A stretch of 64,000 bases of DNA from Gemmatimonas groenlandica (GTDB lineage: Bacteria; Gemmatimonadota; Gemmatimonadetes; Gemmatimonadales; Gemmatimonadaceae). Shown here piece by piece: positions 1 to 9,935 of this stretch. A model generated the notes under the pieces. That model saw nothing but the letters and a program-made list of their open reading frames with translations. It ran no database searches and was not told the DNA's origin. A program made the position numbers and the translations under genes. The stretch is taken from positions 1,984,001-2,048,000 of the forward strand of contig NZ_CP053085.1 of assembly GCF_013004105.1 (NCBI RefSeq), read 5' to 3'. Every line of letters begins with the position of its first letter. Position 1 is the stretch's first letter.

Positions 1-111
1 GTCATTCATGTATTTCATCCGACGCTGCGTCAGTACTATCAGCTGGAAAGGCTGTGGGGCGACGCAACGCCGGTACCTCTGAACACCGAAGCCACGCAGG
101 GAGCCCGGTAA
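1..111 (+). CDS. C-terminal end of an unidentified protein (5' truncated)
   Basis: The first frame is open from base 1 to a TAA at 109-111 and gives a 36-residue tail ending in ...TEATQGAR. The stop directly abuts the ATG of the next gene at 112, which suggests the two are co-transcribed. The tail begins VIHVFHPTLRQYYQLERLWG and carries no motif I recognise. The rest of the gene lies outside the window, so no function is assigned. Confidence 0.55.
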   Translation, partial: VIHVFHPTLRQYYQLERLWGDATPVPLNTEATQGAR

Positions 112-3100
112 ATGCCGCAGGCGCAGCGCTGGACACGATGGGGAGCGGCTCTGGTACTCGCGATGATGTCGATCGCCTCGCCGCTCCATGCCCAGTACTT
201 TGGGCAGAATCAGGTCCAGTACGATCGGCTGCGCTGGCGCGTCATTGAAACCGAGCACTTCCAGATTCACTACTATCCGCAGATCGCGGATGTGGCGCCC
301 GATGCCGCCCGCATGGCCGAACGGTCGTACGCGCGGCTTTCGCGCCTGATGGCCCACCAGTTCCGCGAGAAGAAGCCGGTCCTCATTTTCGGCTCGTCGG
401 GCGACTTTGCGCAAAGCAACGTCTTCGGCGACCTCGGCGAAGGCACCGGCGGTGTCACCGACCCGCTGCGTCAGCGCATGGCGCAGTTCTTCAGCGGCGA
501 TTGGGCCAGCTTCGAACACGTGCTGCAGCACGAAATGGTGCACGTGTTCCAGTTCGACATTTTTTCGCGCGGTCGCGCCGGCGCCGGCTTGCAGAACCTG
601 GCGATGGTCAATCCACCGCTCTGGTTCATGGAAGGCCTCGCCGAGTACTTCTCGATCGGGCCCAACCACCCGTGGACCGATGCCTGGGTGCGTGACGCCG
701 TCACCAACAACGCGCTTCCCACCATCTCGCAGATGACGGAGCGCCCCGACAAGTACTTCCCGTATCGCTACGGGTTGTCGGTGTGGCAGTACGTGGGCGC
801 GCGGTGGGGCGATGAAGTGATCGGCGAGATCATGAACGCCGTGCCCAGCATCGGCATCGATCGCGCCTTCCGCCGCGAGATCGGACTGTCGCTCGACGAG
901 CTCAGCGCCGAGTGGAAGCAGGCGATGCAGAACAAATACCTGCCCACGGTCGCTGAACTCCAGCGTCCGCGCAGCTTTGCCGAACCGCTGCTCTCACAGA
1001 AGCGTTCCGGCAGCATCGCCAGCCTGTTCGTGGCCCCGGCGCTCTCCGACGACGGCAAGTACATCACGTACATCGCCTACGGCAGTTTCCTCCGCGGGGA
1101 AGTGTTCCCCGACATGTATCTCGCCAACGCGGAGACGGGTAAGCGCATCGCGCGCCTCGTCAAGACGACCACCAATCCCGACTTCGAGCAGCTGCGCTTC
1201 ATCTATTCTCAGCCCTCGTTCTCTCCCGACGCGAAGATGCTCGCGTTCACGGGTCAGAGCGGCGGACGCGACGTGCTGTACGTGATGGACGTGAAGTCGC
1301 GCAAGATTCTGAACAAGTTCGATTTCGAACTCGATCAGGTGCTGAGCCCGAGCTTCTCGCCCGACGGTCGTCGCATTGTGTTCAGCGGCATGCGGCACGG
1401 CATGAGCGATCTCTACATCGCGTCGCTCGACGCCGGGGGCTACACGCAAGTCACCAAGGATCCGTACGGAGACCTGCAGCCGCAGTGGTCGCCGGATGGA
1501 CGCACGATCGCCTTCACCAGCGATCGCGGTGACGACACGGATCTCGACATCATGAAGATCGGCAAGTGGAAGCTGTCGCTGCTCGATCTGGAGACGCAGA
1601 AGGTCACGATCATCGATGGCCAGGGCGGACGCAGTCTCAATCCGCAGTGGGCGCCCGACGGCAAGTCGCTGGCCTACATCACCGATCGCACGGGTATCGC
1701 CAACATCTTTCTGTACGATCTCGAGGCGAAGCAGCACTACCAGCTGACGAACGTGCTGGGGGCTGTGACAGCCGTGGCCGAACAGTCGCCGGCGATCACG
1801 TGGGCGCGCGGCGCCGACGTGCTGGCGTTCGTGTACTACGAAAAGACCGACCACGCGATCTGGAAGATCAAGAATCCGCGGTCGCTCAAGAAGGAGCCGT
1901 ACCGCGATCCTGTGGTCGTGGCGCAGGGCGGTATGCAGGGTGGTATGCCCACCAAGCCGACCGCCGCCGGGCCCGTCACGCCGGTCAAGGTCGATCCGAC
2001 GGCCCATCTCAATCGCGCGACGCTCACGGACACGTCCGCTGCCCGACAGTCATTCTACCGCCCCACTGTCGGGGCCACAGCGCGCGCGTCGGACGATCTG
2101 CCCGTGTCGGTTGCGGCCCGTCTCGCTGAAACGGTGAGCGTGCGCGCGCTGATGGACAGCTTCGACTTCAATCTTCCCGACTCCACCAAGTTCCGCGACT
2201 ACCGCTACAAGGCGCGCCTCACGCCCGAGTACGTGGCACAGCCGTCGATCGGCTATCAGCAGGGTGGCTACGGCCAAGGCACTTTCGGTGGTACCACCGT
2301 CGTACTCAGCGATCTGCTCGGCGACCGGCGCCTCGCCTTGTCGGGCTCGATCAACGGGCAGCTCAGCGATGCGCAGGTGTTCGTCGGCTACACCAGCCTC
2401 GGACGGCGACTGCAGTACACCACCGGCGTGATTCAACAGCCGATTTATCTGCTGTCGAACTACTTCCAGGAACCGCTCGGCAACGATCAGTTCTCGGAAT
2501 CGCAGGAGATCACCCGGCTGGTCGTGCGACAGGTGTTCGCCGCCGGCCTCTATCCACTCAATCGCTTCACGCGATTCGAGCTCGGCGCGCGCTTCCAGAA
2601 CATCGATCAGCAGGTGTTCCCGTTCACGCGTCTGGTGGACTACCAGCAGGGCTACGCCACCGGATTCGAGCGCGGCCCCACACGCAACGTCGCGTCGGCC
2701 AACACGATCTCGCCGTATCTCGCCTTCGTCACCGATAATACGCTGTACGGGTACACGGGGCCGATCTCCGGCCGTCGCATGCGACTCGAGGTGGAGCCGA
2801 GCGTCGGCACATGGAAGTGGACCGAGTATGTGGCCGACATTCGCGGCTACTACCCGATTCTGTTCAACTACGTCACCTTCGCCACCCGCTTTTCGACGAG
2901 CATGTCGGTGGGTCGCGACGAGCTCCGTTTCCCGAAGTGGATCGGTCGTCCCGATTTCATCCGCGGCTACAACCGTGAGGACTTGGGCGCGATCACCTGC
3001 ACCGGCCTGCCCACCGACGATGGCACGTCCTGCAACTCGGTCGAGTTGATTGGCAGCCGGGTGGCATTCGCGAACGCCGAGCTGCGCTTCCCGATCATCC

Positions 3101-3378
3101 GGAGCTTTGGCGGCGGCCGTCTGCCGATCGGCCTCCCACCCATCGACGGTCTGTTCTTCTACGACGCCGGTGTGGCCTGGTCGAAGGGGCAGCAGGTCGT
3201 GGCCAGTCGTCCCGAGGGGTATGACTTCTCGAAGCAGCGGGCGCTGTTGCAGAGCTATGGCTTCGGTATGCGCCTGAACCTGTTCAACATTGCCATCGTT
3301 CGCTGGGACTGGGCGGTACCGATCAGTCGCCCCGGCACGAAGGGCTTCGGGACCTGGTTCTTCGGCGCCAGCTATTGA
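112..3378 (+). CDS. Secreted peptidase-like / TolB-propeller / outer-membrane barrel fusion
   Basis: 1088 residues beginning with a signal peptide (about 1-28, cleavage after LHA). Residues 45-260 look like a gluzincin-type metallopeptidase: HEMVH at 140-144 gives the HExxH zinc motif and the MEGLAEY stretch near 173-179 offers the third, glutamate ligand. Residues about 310-620 carry repeated SPDG(K/R) blades of the TolB/PD40 propeller type. The last ~350 residues are rich in alternating polar/hydrophobic strands and end in an aromatic residue (GASY), as in Omp85/surface-antigen barrels. Expected location is the outer membrane with periplasmic peptidase and propeller domains. Substrate is unknown. 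The start ATG abuts the upstream TAA. Confidence 0.85.
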   Translation: MPQAQRWTRWGAALVLAMMSIASPLHAQYFGQNQVQYDRLRWRVIETEHFQIHYYPQIADVAPDAARMAERSYARLSRLMAHQFREKKPVLIFGSSGDFAQSNVFGDLGEGTGGVTDPLRQRMAQFFSGDWASFEHVLQHEMVHVFQFDIFSRGRAGAGLQNLAMVNPPLWFMEGLAEYFSIGPNHPWTDAWVRDAVTNNALPTISQMTERPDKYFPYRYGLSVWQYVGARWGDEVIGEIMNAVPSIGIDRAFRREIGLSLDELSAEWKQAMQNKYLPTVAELQRPRSFAEPLLSQKRSGSIASLFVAPALSDDGKYITYIAYGSFLRGEVFPDMYLANAETGKRIARLVKTTTNPDFEQLRFIYSQPSFSPDAKMLAFTGQSGGRDVLYVMDVKSRKILNKFDFELDQVLSPSFSPDGRRIVFSGMRHGMSDLYIASLDAGGYTQVTKDPYGDLQPQWSPDGRTIAFTSDRGDDTDLDIMKIGKWKLSLLDLETQKVTIIDGQGGRSLNPQWAPDGKSLAYITDRTGIANIFLYDLEAKQHYQLTNVLGAVTAVAEQSPAITWARGADVLAFVYYEKTDHAIWKIKNPRSLKKEPYRDPVVVAQGGMQGGMPTKPTAAGPVTPVKVDPTAHLNRATLTDTSAARQSFYRPTVGATARASDDLPVSVAARLAETVSVRALMDSFDFNLPDSTKFRDYRYKARLTPEYVAQPSIGYQQGGYGQGTFGGTTVVLSDLLGDRRLALSGSINGQLSDAQVFVGYTSLGRRLQYTTGVIQQPIYLLSNYFQEPLGNDQFSESQEITRLVVRQVFAAGLYPLNRFTRFELGARFQNIDQQVFPFTRLVDYQQGYATGFERGPTRNVASANTISPYLAFVTDNTLYGYTGPISGRRMRLEVEPSVGTWKWTEYVADIRGYYPILFNYVTFATRFSTSMSVGRDELRFPKWIGRPDFIRGYNREDLGAITCTGLPTDDGTSCNSVELIGSRVAFANAELRFPIIRSFGGGRLPIGLPPIDGLFFYDAGVAWSKGQQVVASRPEGYDFSKQRALLQSYGFGMRLNLFNIAIVRWDWAVPISRPGTKGFGTWFFGASY

Positions 3379-3412
3379 GTCGCGCCCCCCGTTCGAACCG
3401 GGGTTGAGAACA

Positions 3413-3450
3413 AGGGGGGACGAGAGGGGATTTCCCCTGCCGTCCCCCCT
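3413..3450 (+). terminator. Strong GC-rich hairpin after the peptidase/barrel gene
   Basis: A perfect 10-bp stem (3413-3422 with 3441-3450) encloses a second stem (GGGG at 3426-3429 with CCCC at 3434-3437) and an ATTT loop. No T-run follows, so it is a hairpin that could pause or end transcription rather than a textbook intrinsic terminator. It lies between the barrel gene and the SPOR lipoprotein gene. Confidence 0.45.
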
Positions 3451-3484
3451 CCCTGCTCCTGCCTCTGGCAGGTACTTTTCGCCC

Positions 3485-4990
3485 GTGCGCACGCTCCTAG
3501 TGACGGCGTTCGTGCTCCTCGCGTGCGGTGTTGCCGGCGGCTGTGCCGATCGCTCGTCCCGCCCCTCCGGAGCCGACGCCACTCCCAGTATCCCCGGTGG
3601 TCCGGACCCGATCGTGTTGCGCGTTTCGCGCGACGGCGGCGTTATGACGGCTACCCGATATCCGGATCTCGATTCCACGCTGTGGCGATCGAGTGCGCGG
3701 CTCCCCGCACTCGATCGCATCATCGCGTTCGGTGCTGAAGACGGCTATCTCGCCGCCGTCGACACGAGCGGTGCGCCGGTGCGCATCGATATCCGCCTCG
3801 GTACGGTGACCACGTCGCGAACCGATGATGTGGCCGTCGCGTCATCGGCTGATGGGGGTGCGATCTACGCGCTCACGACCGACGGCGAGATCACGCGCTA
3901 CACACCGAGCGGCGGCGACTGGCGCTTCACGCCCAAGCTGCCCGCGCACGCGCTCTATGCACAGGCCGACGGCTCGTTGATCGTGGCCGGCGCCAAGGGC
4001 GATCGCGCCGTCGTGTGGCGCGTGCGTCCTCCTGGTCAGGACGTCACCGACAGTTTGTCGTTCGATATCGGCGGCAACGAAGCCACGCTGCGCAAGTCAC
4101 TCGGCGCGACCGCCGGCGCCGTTGGTGATCGGGTGTTCTTCGGCGGCAACGAAGAAGTCATCGCCGTCCGCACGCGCGATCTCGCCAAGGCACTCGAAGT
4201 GGACATCGGCGATCCGATCACGGCCATCGCCGCCACGCCAAGTGGTGACCGTTTGTTCGTGGCAATCGAGAACGAAGCATTGTTGCGCGTCGTCGATCGT
4301 TTCGAAGAAGGAGTGAAGGGAAAGATCACGCTGCCCGGCGTACCGCGTGCGCTGCGCATGGACCCATTGGGTCGCGTGCTGCTGGCGCGTGGTGCGGACG
4401 ACTCGGTGTATGTGATCAGCCTTGGCAGCGATGCCGTGATCGGCGTCGTGCGCAGCGAATGGCGCGGCGATCTGCCTCTGGTTTTGCCCGATGGCGCGAT
4501 TGCCACCACTCGTGGAGAAGACGTGGTATTCGCGCATCCGTCGACGTTGGCCGACATGCGGACCGTCGAAGGTGGTGCGCGTCAGTTCTGGTACACACTG
4601 CGCTGGAACGGCTTCCGCCCGCGTGCCGCCGGTCTCGATCAACCCGTGCAGTTCCGCACCAGCGCACCGCGCGATTCGGTGGACTATGCCGACAGCGCCG
4701 CGGCGCGTGATGTCGTGCGTGATGTCGGGCGGGACACGTTGCGCCGTGATACGGCAACGACGGCGTCGGCGTTCACCGTATCGTTCGCCGCGGTGCTCGA
4801 GGAGAAGCAGGCACGTCAGCTGGCGTCGCGCATCCGCGTCGACGGCGAGACACCGCGCATTACGACGTCTGACCGTGCCGGAAAAACCTTGTATCGCGTG
4901 GTGCTCGGCCCGTACCCGACTCGCGCCGACGCCGAGCGCGTCGGCAAATCGTCGGGACAGAGCTATTGGATCTTCGAGGGGGCACCGTGA
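3485..4990 (+). CDS. Lipoprotein with beta-propeller-like body and C-terminal SPOR domain
   Basis: 501 residues from a GTG at 3485. This start is chosen because it begins a clean lipoprotein signal (VRTLLVTAF...) with lipobox VAGGC; the frame is open further upstream but that stretch has no signal sequence and overlaps the hairpin at 3413-3450. The middle has repeated strand-turn units of a WD/NHL-like propeller. Residues about 429-500 form a SPOR domain (FTVSFAAVLEEKQARQLA ... YRVVLGPYPTRADAE), the family that binds glycan strands lacking stem peptides at division septa. Its TGA at 4988-4990 overlaps the GTG of the next gene (4987-4989), so the two are probably translationally coupled. Lipidation and septal binding are inferred from family. 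Confidence 0.8.
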   Translation: MRTLLVTAFVLLACGVAGGCADRSSRPSGADATPSIPGGPDPIVLRVSRDGGVMTATRYPDLDSTLWRSSARLPALDRIIAFGAEDGYLAAVDTSGAPVRIDIRLGTVTTSRTDDVAVASSADGGAIYALTTDGEITRYTPSGGDWRFTPKLPAHALYAQADGSLIVAGAKGDRAVVWRVRPPGQDVTDSLSFDIGGNEATLRKSLGATAGAVGDRVFFGGNEEVIAVRTRDLAKALEVDIGDPITAIAATPSGDRLFVAIENEALLRVVDRFEEGVKGKITLPGVPRALRMDPLGRVLLARGADDSVYVISLGSDAVIGVVRSEWRGDLPLVLPDGAIATTRGEDVVFAHPSTLADMRTVEGGARQFWYTLRWNGFRPRAAGLDQPVQFRTSAPRDSVDYADSAAARDVVRDVGRDTLRRDTATTASAFTVSFAAVLEEKQARQLASRIRVDGETPRITTSDRAGKTLYRVVLGPYPTRADAERVGKSSGQSYWIFEGAP

Positions 4991-6372
4991 CGCCGCTCAG
5001 TCTGACCGAATCGTGGGAGATGGAAGGACGCCGTTTGGCGCCTCTACTCGACGGCATCTGCTCCGTGGTCATCGCCGCGACCGATGCCGCGTTGGCCACC
5101 TCGATGGCACTCGGCGTGGCGCGCGCGCAGGGATTGCGCCGCCGCGTGGCCGTGGCTGACTTGATTGGCGAAGCCCCCGCGATCGAAGCGTTGCTGACCG
5201 GCGACGACCCGCACGGCATTTCGGACAGCTTCCTGTACGGCGTGTCGCTCAACAAGATCGCGCGCCCGATGGCCGGCGCCGAGAATGTGTTTCTGATGCC
5301 CAGTGGCACGGAAGCGGTGGCGCACGATGCGGTGTACGCGAACGAACGGTGGCGCCGTCTGGCCGCCGGCTTTCATCAGGTCGGCGCGCTCCTGGTGGTC
5401 GTCGCCAATCCGGCCACCCCTGGATTTGCCGACCTGTGTGCCTACGTCGGCGCCCTGATGCCCGTCGGCGAGACCGTGTTCCCCACGCCGCAGGGCGTGC
5501 CGCTAATCGCGCCGCCCGCACCGCCCCAGCCTGAGCCGCCACCCGCCACGCCGCGGCCGAACGCGGCGCGCGCACGCGCGGCCGCAGCCGAAGACGAATC
5601 CAGCCGCCGCCGTCGTTTTCTCGCGATCGTCGCGGTGCTTGGCTCGATCGCCGTGGCGGTGGGCGCCTTCTGGCCGCAGATCATGGCGCGCCTGCCTGAA
5701 CCGGTCGCTGAACTGATCACGGGTAAGCAGCGTGAACCCGACAGCACCACGGTCGTGGTCCCGCCGACACCGATGGACACCTCGGTGCGCAGCGACAGCG
5801 CCAAACGCGACTCGCTGCTGCGCGACTCGACGGGCACCATCATTCCGACACCGGATAGCATTCGCGCCGCAAGTCCGCCGCTGACGGTGGAGAATGCCGC
5901 CGACTCGGCGACCGCGTCCCGATACGCCGTGTACTTCGCGACGGCCAACACGCGCGCCGCCGCCATGCCGGATGCGCGCGTGCGCGCCCTCGACGCCGTG
6001 GCGTTGTCGCCAGTGGCCGAGGGTAACGAGCAGTGGTTCCGCGTGACGGTCGGCGCGTCATCCACCCGCGCGCAGGCCGAATCGCTGCTGACCAAGCTGC
6101 GCACGCAGAAGATCGTGGGATCGGGGAGCATCGTGTCGGTGCCGTATGCGCTGCGACTCGCGCGCAACGTCACACCGACCTTGATCCCCACGCGCCTCGC
6201 CGAACTGGCGAATCGCGGCATTATCGCGTACGCGCTGCTGCAGCCTGATGGCAGCGCGAATGTGTATACCGGCGCTTTCGAATCGCCGACGCAGGCGACC
6301 CCGCTTGCGGATTCTTTGCGCGCCCTGCGCGTCGCGCCTGTGTTGGTTTATCGAACTGGGAGAGCGTTCTAG
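4987..6372 (+). CDS. Membrane protein with degenerate ATPase-like N-domain and two SPOR domains
   Basis: 461 residues starting at the GTG that overlaps the previous stop. Residues 24-190 resemble a MinD/CpsD-type fold (SVVIAATDAALATSMALGVA, then VAVADLIGEAP), but the Walker A Gly-Lys-Ser/Thr is absent, so nucleotide hydrolysis is unlikely. A proline-rich linker follows, then one membrane helix (about 211-230, FLAIVAVLGSIAVAVGAF), placing the N-domain in the cytoplasm and the C-terminal SPOR repeats (about 310-390 and 395-461) in the periplasm. The TAG at 6370-6372 overlaps the smc start by one base. The architecture suggests a link between the division septum and a cytoplasmic partner; which partner is not known. 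Confidence 0.75.
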   Translation: MTPLSLTESWEMEGRRLAPLLDGICSVVIAATDAALATSMALGVARAQGLRRRVAVADLIGEAPAIEALLTGDDPHGISDSFLYGVSLNKIARPMAGAENVFLMPSGTEAVAHDAVYANERWRRLAAGFHQVGALLVVVANPATPGFADLCAYVGALMPVGETVFPTPQGVPLIAPPAPPQPEPPPATPRPNAARARAAAAEDESSRRRRFLAIVAVLGSIAVAVGAFWPQIMARLPEPVAELITGKQREPDSTTVVVPPTPMDTSVRSDSAKRDSLLRDSTGTIIPTPDSIRAASPPLTVENAADSATASRYAVYFATANTRAAAMPDARVRALDAVALSPVAEGNEQWFRVTVGASSTRAQAESLLTKLRTQKIVGSGSIVSVPYALRLARNVTPTLIPTRLAELANRGIIAYALLQPDGSANVYTGAFESPTQATPLADSLRALRVAPVLVYRTGRAF

Positions 6373-9300
6373 TGCGTCTGACGAAGCTCGAGGTCCATGG
6401 CTTCAAGGCCTTTGCCGATCACTTGGAGTTCGTGTTCGAAAAGGGTGTGACGGCCATCGTCGGCCCCAACGGTAGCGGCAAGTCGAACGTCTCCGACGCC
6501 GTGCGTTGGGTGCTGGGCGAGCAGCGCGCGCGCGCCATGCGTGGCGCGAAGATGGAAGACGTGATCTTCCACGGATCGTCGGCACGCAAGGCCGTGAACA
6601 TGGCCGAAGTGTCACTGCACTTCGACAACACCGAAGGCGAACTCCCGGTGCCGTTCAAGGAAGTCGTGATCACCCGGCGCCTGCTGCGCTCGGGAGAGAG
6701 CGAGTATCTGCTGAATCGCGCGCCGTGCCGTTTGCGCGACATTCAGGACTTGGTGCGTGGCACCGGCCTCGGCGCCGACTCCGGCGTGGTCATCGAAAGC
6801 AAGATGATCGATGCCCTGCTCTCCGACCGCCCGGACGAACGTCGCGAGCTGTTCGAAGAAGCGGCCGGTGTGGGCCTGTATCGCGATCGTCGCCGCAGTG
6901 CCGAACGCCGTCTCGAAGAAACGACGGTCGACCTTGCACGCCTCGACGACCTGATCAACGAAGTCCAGAGCCAGGTGCGCTCGCTGGCGCGTCAACGTCG
7001 TCGCGCTGAACGGCACGCCGAGCTGATGGCGCGTCGGTTCCAGGTCGAGATTTCGCTGGCCACCCGCGAGATGGCAGCCTGGCGGGAAGAACTCGCGGCG
7101 CTCGACGGTCGTCTCGAAGAGCTGCAGCAGGACGTGCCTGGTGGTGAGGAAGCGATCGCGCAGGCAGAGTTGCTGCGTGAGCAGGCGCACGGGGCGCGTT
7201 CCGCCGCGGAAGCCAGCCGTCTCGAACTCGCGCGCCTCTCCACCGAGCAGCGCGACAAGACGCAAAAGCTCGAGCGCGAACTCGCCGTGAGCGAAGAGCG
7301 TCAGCGCAGCACGACGATGCGTAAGCAGCGCGCCGAAGAGGAACGGAAAGAGAACGAAGCGTTCGGCCGTCGTCTGCGTGAAGATCGTGAGCGCGCCGTC
7401 GGCGATCGGACCACGCTCGAGAAGGAACTGGCGGACGCCGGTGAAGCGCTACAGGAGCGCCTCGCCGCCGAACAGACCACGCGTGAAGCGGTACAGCAGT
7501 CGCGCGCCGTGCTCGAGCAGCTCGAGCGACAGGTGCGCGAACACCGCGACCAGGCCCGTCGTATCGAGCTCGATCGCGATGGTGCGTCGCGTGAGCATCT
7601 CGAAACGCAAAACCGTCGTGAAGCGCTCGAGATCGAGCGTCAGCAGCTGGCCGACGCGCTCGATGTCACCGAGCGTGAGCTGATCGCAGCGCGCGAGCAG
7701 GTATCGATCACGCAGGCGAACGCGCAGGATGCGCTGCATGCGCTCGAGGGCGCGCGCTTGGCCGCCGCCACCGCGCGGACGGCCGATGCCGAGTCGCGCA
7801 GTGCGCTGGCCAGCGCCGTGCAGTCACGCACGGCACTGGAAGGCCGCTTGAATGCGCTGGCTGCACTCGAACGTGAACGCGTCGGACTGGCCCCGTCGGC
7901 GGCCAAGCTCCTCAAGGAACGCGAGCGCTTCGGCGAAGGCGCCGTGCTCGGCCCGCTCACCGACTTCCTGACCGCCGACGGTGAAGCGGCGAAGCTCGTG
8001 GAGCGCTACCTCGGCGCCACGATGCACGCGATCGTCGTGCGTGATGCCGAGGCTGCGGCCGCCGTGCGCCGTTGGCACGCCGACACGCAGCCCGGCCCGC
8101 TGCTGCTGTTGCCGCTCGATGTCGTCACCGACCTTGGTGCCGATGCCGATGCCTTGGCCGGCAGCGTGCAATCGTCGGGTGCGGCGTCGCGCTGGGTGCG
8201 CGCGTTGCTGGGCAAGGTGCGTGCGATCGACAGCGGTGAAGCGTTCATTGATGAACGTGGCGCCGTGTTCCTGCCGGGAACGGCCACGGGTCCCGGCCCG
8301 CTGCAGCGTCGCGCCGAGATCACGCGACTCGAATCGGATCTCGCGGCCGCCGATGCGCGCCGCGACGAGTGCATGATGGCGGCCGAAGCGGCGCGCCTGG
8401 CGCTTGGTGAGGCGGAGCGTGCGCAACAGGCGGCGATGGAAACGTCCAACCGCGCGCAGCAGGAATCGCGTCGCGCGGCCGACGTGCAACAGGAAGTCGA
8501 ACGTCGCCGTGAGCGCGCCGAACGCGAACTGCAGCAGTCGAGCGCGCTGGCCGAGCGTCTCATCTCGCGTCTCGAGGAGCTCGACTCGCGCACGAAGCAG
8601 CTGGCGCAGCAGGCCGAAGCGCTGCATGCGCGCGCCGGCGAAGCGGATGCCGATATCGCTGAAGCGCGCGAGGCGATGTCGATCGCCGAGCGTGATCAGG
8701 AACAGGCGCGCGAAGCACGGGCCACGTGGCAGGTCGCGCAGGCCCAGGCGCAGGCGCGCCTGTCGGTTGCGATCGACCGCGAGAAGCGGTTGAACGAAGA
8801 AGATTCCACGGCAGCCGCCCGCCTCGAATCGTTGGCGCGCGAGCTCACGAATCTCTCGGAAGCCGACCAGAATCTGGCGCAGCAGCTCGACGGCTGGCGC
8901 TCCGAACTGGACACCGAACAGAAGACGCTGGCCGACGCCGACGCGCGCTTGGCCGATGCCGAGCGGGCCGTCGCCGCGGCCACCGGCGCACTCGACGAAG
9001 CCGAGCGCATGCTCGACGAAGCCAGACGCCGTTCGTCGGCGCTGGGTGAGCAGCTGCACGGGGCGCAGCTGCGTCATACCGAATTGTCGGGCCGTCGCGA
9101 AGCCATCCGCCAGCGACTCGAGACCGAATGGCGTCGCACGCTCGAGGATCTGCTGGCCGGATTCGAAGAGCTCGACCTCGAGACCGATGTGTTGCGCACC
9201 GAAGCGAAGCAGCTGCGCGAATCGCTCGATGAGTTGGGACCGGTGAATCCGCTGGCGATCGAAGAACACGAGGAGGAGCAGCGTCGGCTCGAGTTCCTGA

Positions 9301-9935
9301 CTGGACAGCGCAACGACCTCGTGGCGGCCAAGCAGTCGCTGCATCAGGCCATCCGTGAAATCGACAGCACGGCTCGTGAGCTGTTCCTGGCCACGTTCTC
9401 GCAGGTCCGCGAGAACTTCCGTCAGATCTTCCTGCGCATGTTCGGTGGTGGCGAGTGCGATCTGCGGCTCGAGAACCCCGATTCGCCGCTCGACTGTGAC
9501 ATCGAAGTGCACGCGTCGCCGCGCGGCAAGAAGACGCAGCGCATTCACCTGCTCTCCAGCGGCGAGCGCGCGCTCGTGGCGTTGTCGCTGCTGTTCGGCA
9601 TCTTCCTCACCAAGCCGAGTCCCTTCTGCCTCATGGACGAAGTGGACGCGCCGCTCGACGACCAGAACATCGGCCGCTTCGTGAAGATGCTGAACGACTT
9701 CAAGTCGCGGACACAGTTCATCGTCATCACGCACAATCCGCGTACGACGTCGGAAGCCGCTGATGCGGTGTACGGTGTGACGATGCAGGAGCCCGGTGTG
9801 TCGTCGATCGTGAGCGTGCGCCTGCGCGGTGGTCAGCAGGTGGACGAGACCATCGTGCCCGACGACGCCATCGCGGGCGAGATCGGCGGTGAAGAGGCCG
9901 ACGAGGACTCCGCCGCGGAACCGTCGCCGGCGTGA
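6372..9935 (+). CDS. smc: Chromosome segregation ATPase SMC
   Basis: 1187 residues, the usual length for bacterial SMC. The N-terminal head has Walker A GPNGSGKSN at 31-39; long coiled coils (about 165-510 and 680-1010) surround a hinge near 520-670; the C-terminal head has the ABC signature LLSSGERALVALSLLFGI near 1060 and Walker B with catalytic Glu in FCLMDEVDAPLDD near 1085. It organises and segregates the chromosome with ScpA/ScpB, which are not in this window. The GTG start overlaps the upstream TAG and its TGA overlaps the next GTG, so it sits inside a tightly coupled run with two SPOR proteins. Confidence 0.97.
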   Translation: MRLTKLEVHGFKAFADHLEFVFEKGVTAIVGPNGSGKSNVSDAVRWVLGEQRARAMRGAKMEDVIFHGSSARKAVNMAEVSLHFDNTEGELPVPFKEVVITRRLLRSGESEYLLNRAPCRLRDIQDLVRGTGLGADSGVVIESKMIDALLSDRPDERRELFEEAAGVGLYRDRRRSAERRLEETTVDLARLDDLINEVQSQVRSLARQRRRAERHAELMARRFQVEISLATREMAAWREELAALDGRLEELQQDVPGGEEAIAQAELLREQAHGARSAAEASRLELARLSTEQRDKTQKLERELAVSEERQRSTTMRKQRAEEERKENEAFGRRLREDRERAVGDRTTLEKELADAGEALQERLAAEQTTREAVQQSRAVLEQLERQVREHRDQARRIELDRDGASREHLETQNRREALEIERQQLADALDVTERELIAAREQVSITQANAQDALHALEGARLAAATARTADAESRSALASAVQSRTALEGRLNALAALERERVGLAPSAAKLLKERERFGEGAVLGPLTDFLTADGEAAKLVERYLGATMHAIVVRDAEAAAAVRRWHADTQPGPLLLLPLDVVTDLGADADALAGSVQSSGAASRWVRALLGKVRAIDSGEAFIDERGAVFLPGTATGPGPLQRRAEITRLESDLAAADARRDECMMAAEAARLALGEAERAQQAAMETSNRAQQESRRAADVQQEVERRRERAERELQQSSALAERLISRLEELDSRTKQLAQQAEALHARAGEADADIAEAREAMSIAERDQEQAREARATWQVAQAQAQARLSVAIDREKRLNEEDSTAAARLESLARELTNLSEADQNLAQQLDGWRSELDTEQKTLADADARLADAERAVAAATGALDEAERMLDEARRRSSALGEQLHGAQLRHTELSGRREAIRQRLETEWRRTLEDLLAGFEELDLETDVLRTEAKQLRESLDELGPVNPLAIEEHEEEQRRLEFLTGQRNDLVAAKQSLHQAIREIDSTARELFLATFSQVRENFRQIFLRMFGGGECDLRLENPDSPLDCDIEVHASPRGKKTQRIHLLSSGERALVALSLLFGIFLTKPSPFCLMDEVDAPLDDQNIGRFVKMLNDFKSRTQFIVITHNPRTTSEAADAVYGVTMQEPGVSSIVSVRLRGGQQVDETIVPDDAIAGEIGGEEADEDSAAEPSPA

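Noticed and set aside
2050-3723. 557-codon minus-strand open frame
   Set aside because: Shadow of the peptidase/barrel gene; arginine/alanine-rich with no motifs, as expected antisense to high-GC coding DNA.
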